Source: an uncultured Bulleidia sp.
GTDB taxonomy: Bacteria > Bacillota_I > Bacilli_A > Erysipelotrichales > Erysipelotrichaceae
Direction of reading: 5' to 3'
Length of the DNA stretch: 8,058 nucleotides
Assembly (NCBI GenBank): GCA_934757945.1
Contig: CAKVLT010000090.1
Coordinates: 1-8,058, forward strand
Both the position numbers and the translations under genes were made by a program. The stretch's first letter is position 1. Each line of letters opens with the position of its first letter. Under the pieces are notes generated by a model. The model made no database searches. It worked only from the letters and a program-made list of their open reading frames with translations, and had not been told where the DNA came from. Of the stretch, positions 5,883 through 8,058 are shown one piece after another.

Positions 5883-6269
5883 CTATGCAGATTTTCCATT
5901 CATAAAAGAAGCATTTTCACTCTTATTCAAGAAATTTATCAACGTATTTAGTTTTATTTCAGTATATTCGGCAAAATTCAGATAATATTTTGGAACATTT
6001 GCAGATTGCATATCTTTTGTATACGCCCATTGTCTTGTCTTGGCTTCAGGGACAAAAATAACAGTCTGATACTTACCCGAAAAAATCTCATTATACGTAC
6101 ATGCAGAGGAATCCAAAACGCATTTCCAATCCATGTGTGCATTTTCACAATATGCATTCAGTGCCTTCAAAAACTTCTTTGCTTTACCGGCATACATAGC
6201 ATACAGAATCGGCGTATAATGTTCACCTTCTATCATCGGAATTTCCCACACCAGACAACATACATGCAT
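5883..6269 (-). CDS. Unrecognised 128-residue soluble protein
   Basis: I do not recognise this family with confidence. The start is best placed at ATG 6269: AAGGGAGG on the minus strand ends eight bases before it, while an in-frame ATG at 6299 has no ribosome binding site and would make the Shine-Dalgarno part of the coding sequence. The protein is soluble with alternating hydrophobic strands and helices: ILYAMYAGKAKKFLKALNAY, then YQTVIFVPEAKTRQW, then KYYLNFAEYTEIKLNTLINFL, an alpha/beta Rossmann-like rhythm. The layout loosely recalls PTS EIIB domains of the lactose/cellobiose type, but a Met stands where the phosphorylated Cys would be, so no function is claimed. Two cysteines sit near the N-terminus (residues 4-5). 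It ends about 30 bases before the xpt promoter, directly followed by a T8 run without a good stem. Confidence 0.6.
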   Translation of the reverse strand: MHVCCLVWEIPMIEGEHYTPILYAMYAGKAKKFLKALNAYCENAHMDWKCVLDSSACTYNEIFSGKYQTVIFVPEAKTRQWAYTKDMQSANVPKYYLNFAEYTEIKLNTLINFLNKSENASFMNGKSA

Positions 6270-6369
6270 ATACAGATCCTCCCTTAAGCATATTGACATC
6301 TTACTACAAAAGTAATGTCTTCAAAAATGTATTTATTGCAGAGTTTCACCAATCCTGTTCTTCACTGTT

Positions 6370-7215
6370 TTAATGTAATGCTTTTACAGGACATACCTTC
6401 GTACATTCATAACATAAGATGCACTCTGTTCCATTTATTCTCTTACGAGATTCTTTATTGACCTCAACGTTCATGGGACATACCTTCAGACACTTTCCAC
6501 AATGCACGCATTTATTTTCATCACAATGAACTCTTAAAAGAGAAAAGTAGCTCATTGGCTTGAGGAACACTGTAACAGGACAGATATACTTACAGAATGC
6601 ACGATTATCTTTGAAAGCATATGCCAGTGCAATACCGGCAATGTAATACAAGGCATTTCCAGCAAGAAACATCCAGAACATAACGTGTTCAAGATGTGCA
6701 ACTTTCATCAGGAACAGAGCCAAGACTAATGCAAAAGACAAACCAAACATTATATACCGTAAAATGCCAAGTTTTTTCTTTCGTGGTTTCTGTGGGTGTT
6801 TATAAGGCAGAAAATCAAGCACCATAGCTGTCCAGCAGGCATACCCACACCAGCCACGGCCAAACAATAATGGTCCAAATATCTTAGCTACTGCATAATG
6901 TATGGTAGCCGCTTCAAATGTACCAAGAAAAAAGTAATACCAGAATCCTTCTATCTGCATATTTCCCCGGGAAATCACACCAAGATACAACAACATGTAG
7001 CATCCTACAGCAAGCTGAACAAAATGCCGTGCATACTGTTTCCCTGCAGTAAATACTGCTGTTCCTACCGCAAGACAACCTCCTATGTAACTGAAATTCA
7101 AAAGATAGAAAATATTATCCTTACTAATCCACAGGAGTATCGCAACCGTTTCAAATATAAGAAACAATGCAATAGATCCGATATATTTTGTGATTTCTTT
7201 ACTAATATCTTTCAT
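6370..7215 (-). CDS. NapH/YccM-type membrane polyferredoxin, two 4Fe-4S clusters
   Basis: 281 residues. About six membrane segments (roughly 12-30, 41-58, 66-84, 95-115, 152-172 and 178-200) are followed by a cytoplasmic ferredoxin tail. The family marks are GRGWCGYAC (119-127, Cys123 and Cys127) and FCKYICP (207-213, Cys208 and Cys212), the paired C-x3-C motifs of NapH/NosR/CcoG-like proteins. The tail has two classic cluster motifs: Cys236-Cys239-Cys242-Cys246-Pro and Cys265-Cys268-Cys271-Cys275-Pro. All eight ligands are intact. Such proteins carry electrons between the membrane quinone pool or a cytosolic donor and an external acceptor. No terminal reductase is next to it, so the partner is unknown. 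Its ATG overlaps the stop of the small gene upstream (ATGA), implying translational coupling. Confidence 0.88.
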   Translation of the reverse strand: MKDISKEITKYIGSIALFLIFETVAILLWISKDNIFYLLNFSYIGGCLAVGTAVFTAGKQYARHFVQLAVGCYMLLYLGVISRGNMQIEGFWYYFFLGTFEAATIHYAVAKIFGPLLFGRGWCGYACWTAMVLDFLPYKHPQKPRKKKLGILRYIMFGLSFALVLALFLMKVAHLEHVMFWMFLAGNALYYIAGIALAYAFKDNRAFCKYICPVTVFLKPMSYFSLLRVHCDENKCVHCGKCLKVCPMNVEVNKESRKRINGTECILCYECTKVCPVKALH

Positions 7216-7397
7216 TTTCCCTGATTTTTCTCCTGTGTGTTTTTCTCATAACAATAAAATGGACTTACAACACTGCCTGAACAAAGACCGATTATCACTC
7301 CAAACATCATACCTGCACCTATAGTATCCAGGATAATCCCAAAGAATACACCAAGACTCAATCCCACAGCTAATCCCAATGAAGTATACGTACTCAT
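7212..7397 (-). CDS. Double glycine-zipper mini-membrane protein
   Basis: 61 residues with two membrane helices joined at Asp24-Thr25. Each carries a perfect four-glycine zipper at every fourth residue: Gly8-12-16-20 in the first and Gly29-33-37-41 in the second. Such patterns pack helices tightly and favour oligomers. A polar, charged tail (50-61) ends the protein. No enzyme motif is present. The start ATG has only a weak AGCAGG 11 bases upstream. The stop TGA overlaps the ATG of the polyferredoxin gene by the ATGA arrangement, so the two are co-translated and the small protein is plausibly a subunit, chaperone or assembly partner. Similar tiny glycine-rich proteins occur in many Firmicutes without known function. 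The overlap and composition make a real gene likely. Confidence 0.75.
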   Translation of the reverse strand: MSTYTSLGLAVGLSLGVFFGIILDTIGAGMMFGVIIGLCSGSVVSPFYCYEKNTQEKNQGK

Positions 7398-7684
7398 ATG
7401 ACTATTTTCCTGCTTACTTTCATCATTTCCAAGTCTCGTACATTTCCTCTTTTTACTCCATATGTATCATACCGGGATATATAGTTAATATAATACACGT
7501 TAAATTCCAGCAGGGAATCATGCAAAATGATTGTAAAACCTGTGAGCAATATAAAAAGGAATACACTTGACATTTTGTAAAATTAAAAAAATGGCTGAAA
7601 ATCCACAGAAATCTTCAGCCACTTTGTATAATTTCAGGCAATACTAAATTTCAGCGTGATTCATTAACGAAGCTATAAACCCCT
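7398..7684. other. Intergenic stretch with no firm gene
   Basis: About 290 bases between the EIIA gene and the zipper/polyferredoxin unit. It holds the EIIA terminator (7585-7621) and a very AT-rich segment (7470-7505 region; minus strand GTGTATTATATTAACTATAT) that probably contains the promoter of the minus-strand unit, though no -35/-10 pair stands out. A plus-strand 16-codon frame at 7520-7570 is discussed under findings. Confidence 0.5.
7585..7621 (-). terminator. Intrinsic terminator downstream of the PTS EIIA gene
   Basis: Arms TGGCTGAA (7592-7599) and TTCAGCCA (7614-7621) pair perfectly around a 14-base loop. Read on the minus strand they are followed by seven T (7591-7585) and then AATTTT. 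The site is 65 bases past the EIIA stop. The plus-strand T-run is weak, so minus is the functional direction. Confidence 0.85.
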
Positions 7685-7685
7685 T

Positions 7686-8058
7686 TTACTTTAAAGTAAT
7701 AATCGCATCGTTTTCACTGACTTCATCATTCAATTTATTTTTTTCAAAAGGATGATCACAGGAATTTGTAATAATTACCATGGTTGTCATGTCCATTGCA
7801 GAATCTGACAAATAGTTACTATCAAAGGTAATCACTTTATCACCCTTATGTATTCTCTGATCTTTTGACACAAATGATTTAAAACCTTTACCATTCAAAT
7901 TAACTGTCTCTATTCCAATGTGTACTAATACCTCCACCCCGGAATTTGTAGTAATACCAAAGGCATGTTTAGTTGGAAAAAACATAGTTACCGTTCCGGA
8001 ACAGGGAGATTTTATGACATTGCTTTCAGGAATTATTGCAATACCATCTCCCATCATC
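7686..8058 (-). CDS. PTS glucose-family EIIA domain, C-terminal part of a permease truncated by window edge
   Basis: The visible 123 residues are a near-complete EIIA-Glc (crr-like) domain. Order: MGDGIAIIPES (2-12), SPCSGTVTMFFPTKHAFGI (17-35) with His31, VEVLVHIGIETVNLNGKGF (41-59) with His46, then KGDKV and the D-x-x-x-L stretch. His31 and His46 are 15 apart, as His75 and His90 in Escherichia coli EIIA-Glc; His46 is the phosphorylated one. HPr phosphorylates it and it passes phosphate to an EIIB. The ATG at 8057 is inside the conserved MGDG motif and has no visible upstream context, so the gene continues beyond the window, probably as a fused EIIBC-A transporter of the glucose/beta-glucoside/N-acetylglucosamine type; the sugar cannot be told. 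The last codons fall in a perfect palindrome TTACTTTAAAGTAA (7686-7699). Confidence 0.93.
   Translation of the reverse strand, partial: MMGDGIAIIPESNVIKSPCSGTVTMFFPTKHAFGITTNSGVEVLVHIGIETVNLNGKGFKSFVSKDQRIHKGDKVITFDSNYLSDSAMDMTTMVIITNSCDHPFEKNKLNDEVSENDAIITLK

Noticed and set aside
6006..6287. Plus-strand open frame of 93 codons
   Set aside because: Antisense to the 128-residue minus-strand gene, which has a strong ribosome binding site.
6270..6299. Ten-codon N-terminal extension of the unrecognised minus-strand protein from ATG at 6299
   Set aside because: It would translate the ribosome binding site AAGGGAGG itself and has no Shine-Dalgarno of its own.
6898..7224. Plus-strand open frame of 108 codons
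   Set aside because: Antisense to the polyferredoxin gene, whose cysteine motifs prove the minus strand is coding.
7395..7427. Ten-codon minus-strand frame MMKVSRKIVI just before the glycine-zipper gene, stop overlapping its ATG
   Set aside because: A leader peptide is conceivable, but there is no ribosome binding site at proper distance and so short a frame is expected by chance.
7686..7699. Perfect palindrome TTACTTTAAAGTAA
   Set aside because: Falls in the last codons and stop of the EIIA gene; AT-rich and lacks a loop, so probably chance and not a terminator or operator.

Overview
The window is an AT-rich stretch of a low-GC Gram-positive (Firmicutes) chromosome. Evidence: strong AGGAGG-type ribosome binding sites, intrinsic hairpin-plus-U-run terminators, a lipoprotein lipobox, a guanine-class purine riboswitch ahead of xpt-pbuX, and a glucose-type PTS EIIA domain. 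A gut Clostridia or Erysipelotrichia member would fit, but nothing here fixes the genus. I see no rRNA, tRNA, CRISPR array, transposase, phage gene or integration site. This looks mostly like ordinary chromosomal housekeeping and accessory content, not a defence or mobile island.

Layout. At 2-1050 (+) lie a truncated TetR-type regulator and a small polytopic membrane protein of unknown function. Between them sit a 14-bp perfect hairpin and a TetR-operator-like palindrome. At 1175-1714 (-) is a secreted lipoprotein with a flavin-reductase-like split-barrel domain, with its own promoter and an 18-bp palindrome over the predicted transcription start. At 1927-2778 (-) is a membrane-anchored XRE-type regulator, divergent from a HAD phosphatase (2952-3575, +).

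The best-understood unit is the purine salvage operon at 5850-3581 (-): promoter, guanine-type aptamer, intrinsic terminator, xpt, pbuX. Between pbuX and the distal operon terminator lies a short reading-frame relic whose translation closely resembles the C-terminal end of GMP synthetase (GuaA). This suggests the operon once was, or in relatives is, xpt-pbuX-guaA, and that guaA has been lost by deletion. The assignment rests on pattern recognition and needs an alignment.

Farther right on the minus strand are an unrecognised 128-residue protein (5883-6269), a two-gene unit (7397-6370) of a glycine-zipper mini-membrane protein translationally coupled to a NapH-type membrane polyferredoxin, and the C-terminal EIIA domain of a PTS permease that runs off the right edge.

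I found no clear previously undescribed multi-gene system. The most worthwhile leads are the guaA relic, the double-glycine-zipper protein coupled to the polyferredoxin, the palindrome over the lipoprotein promoter, and the TetR/membrane-protein pair.
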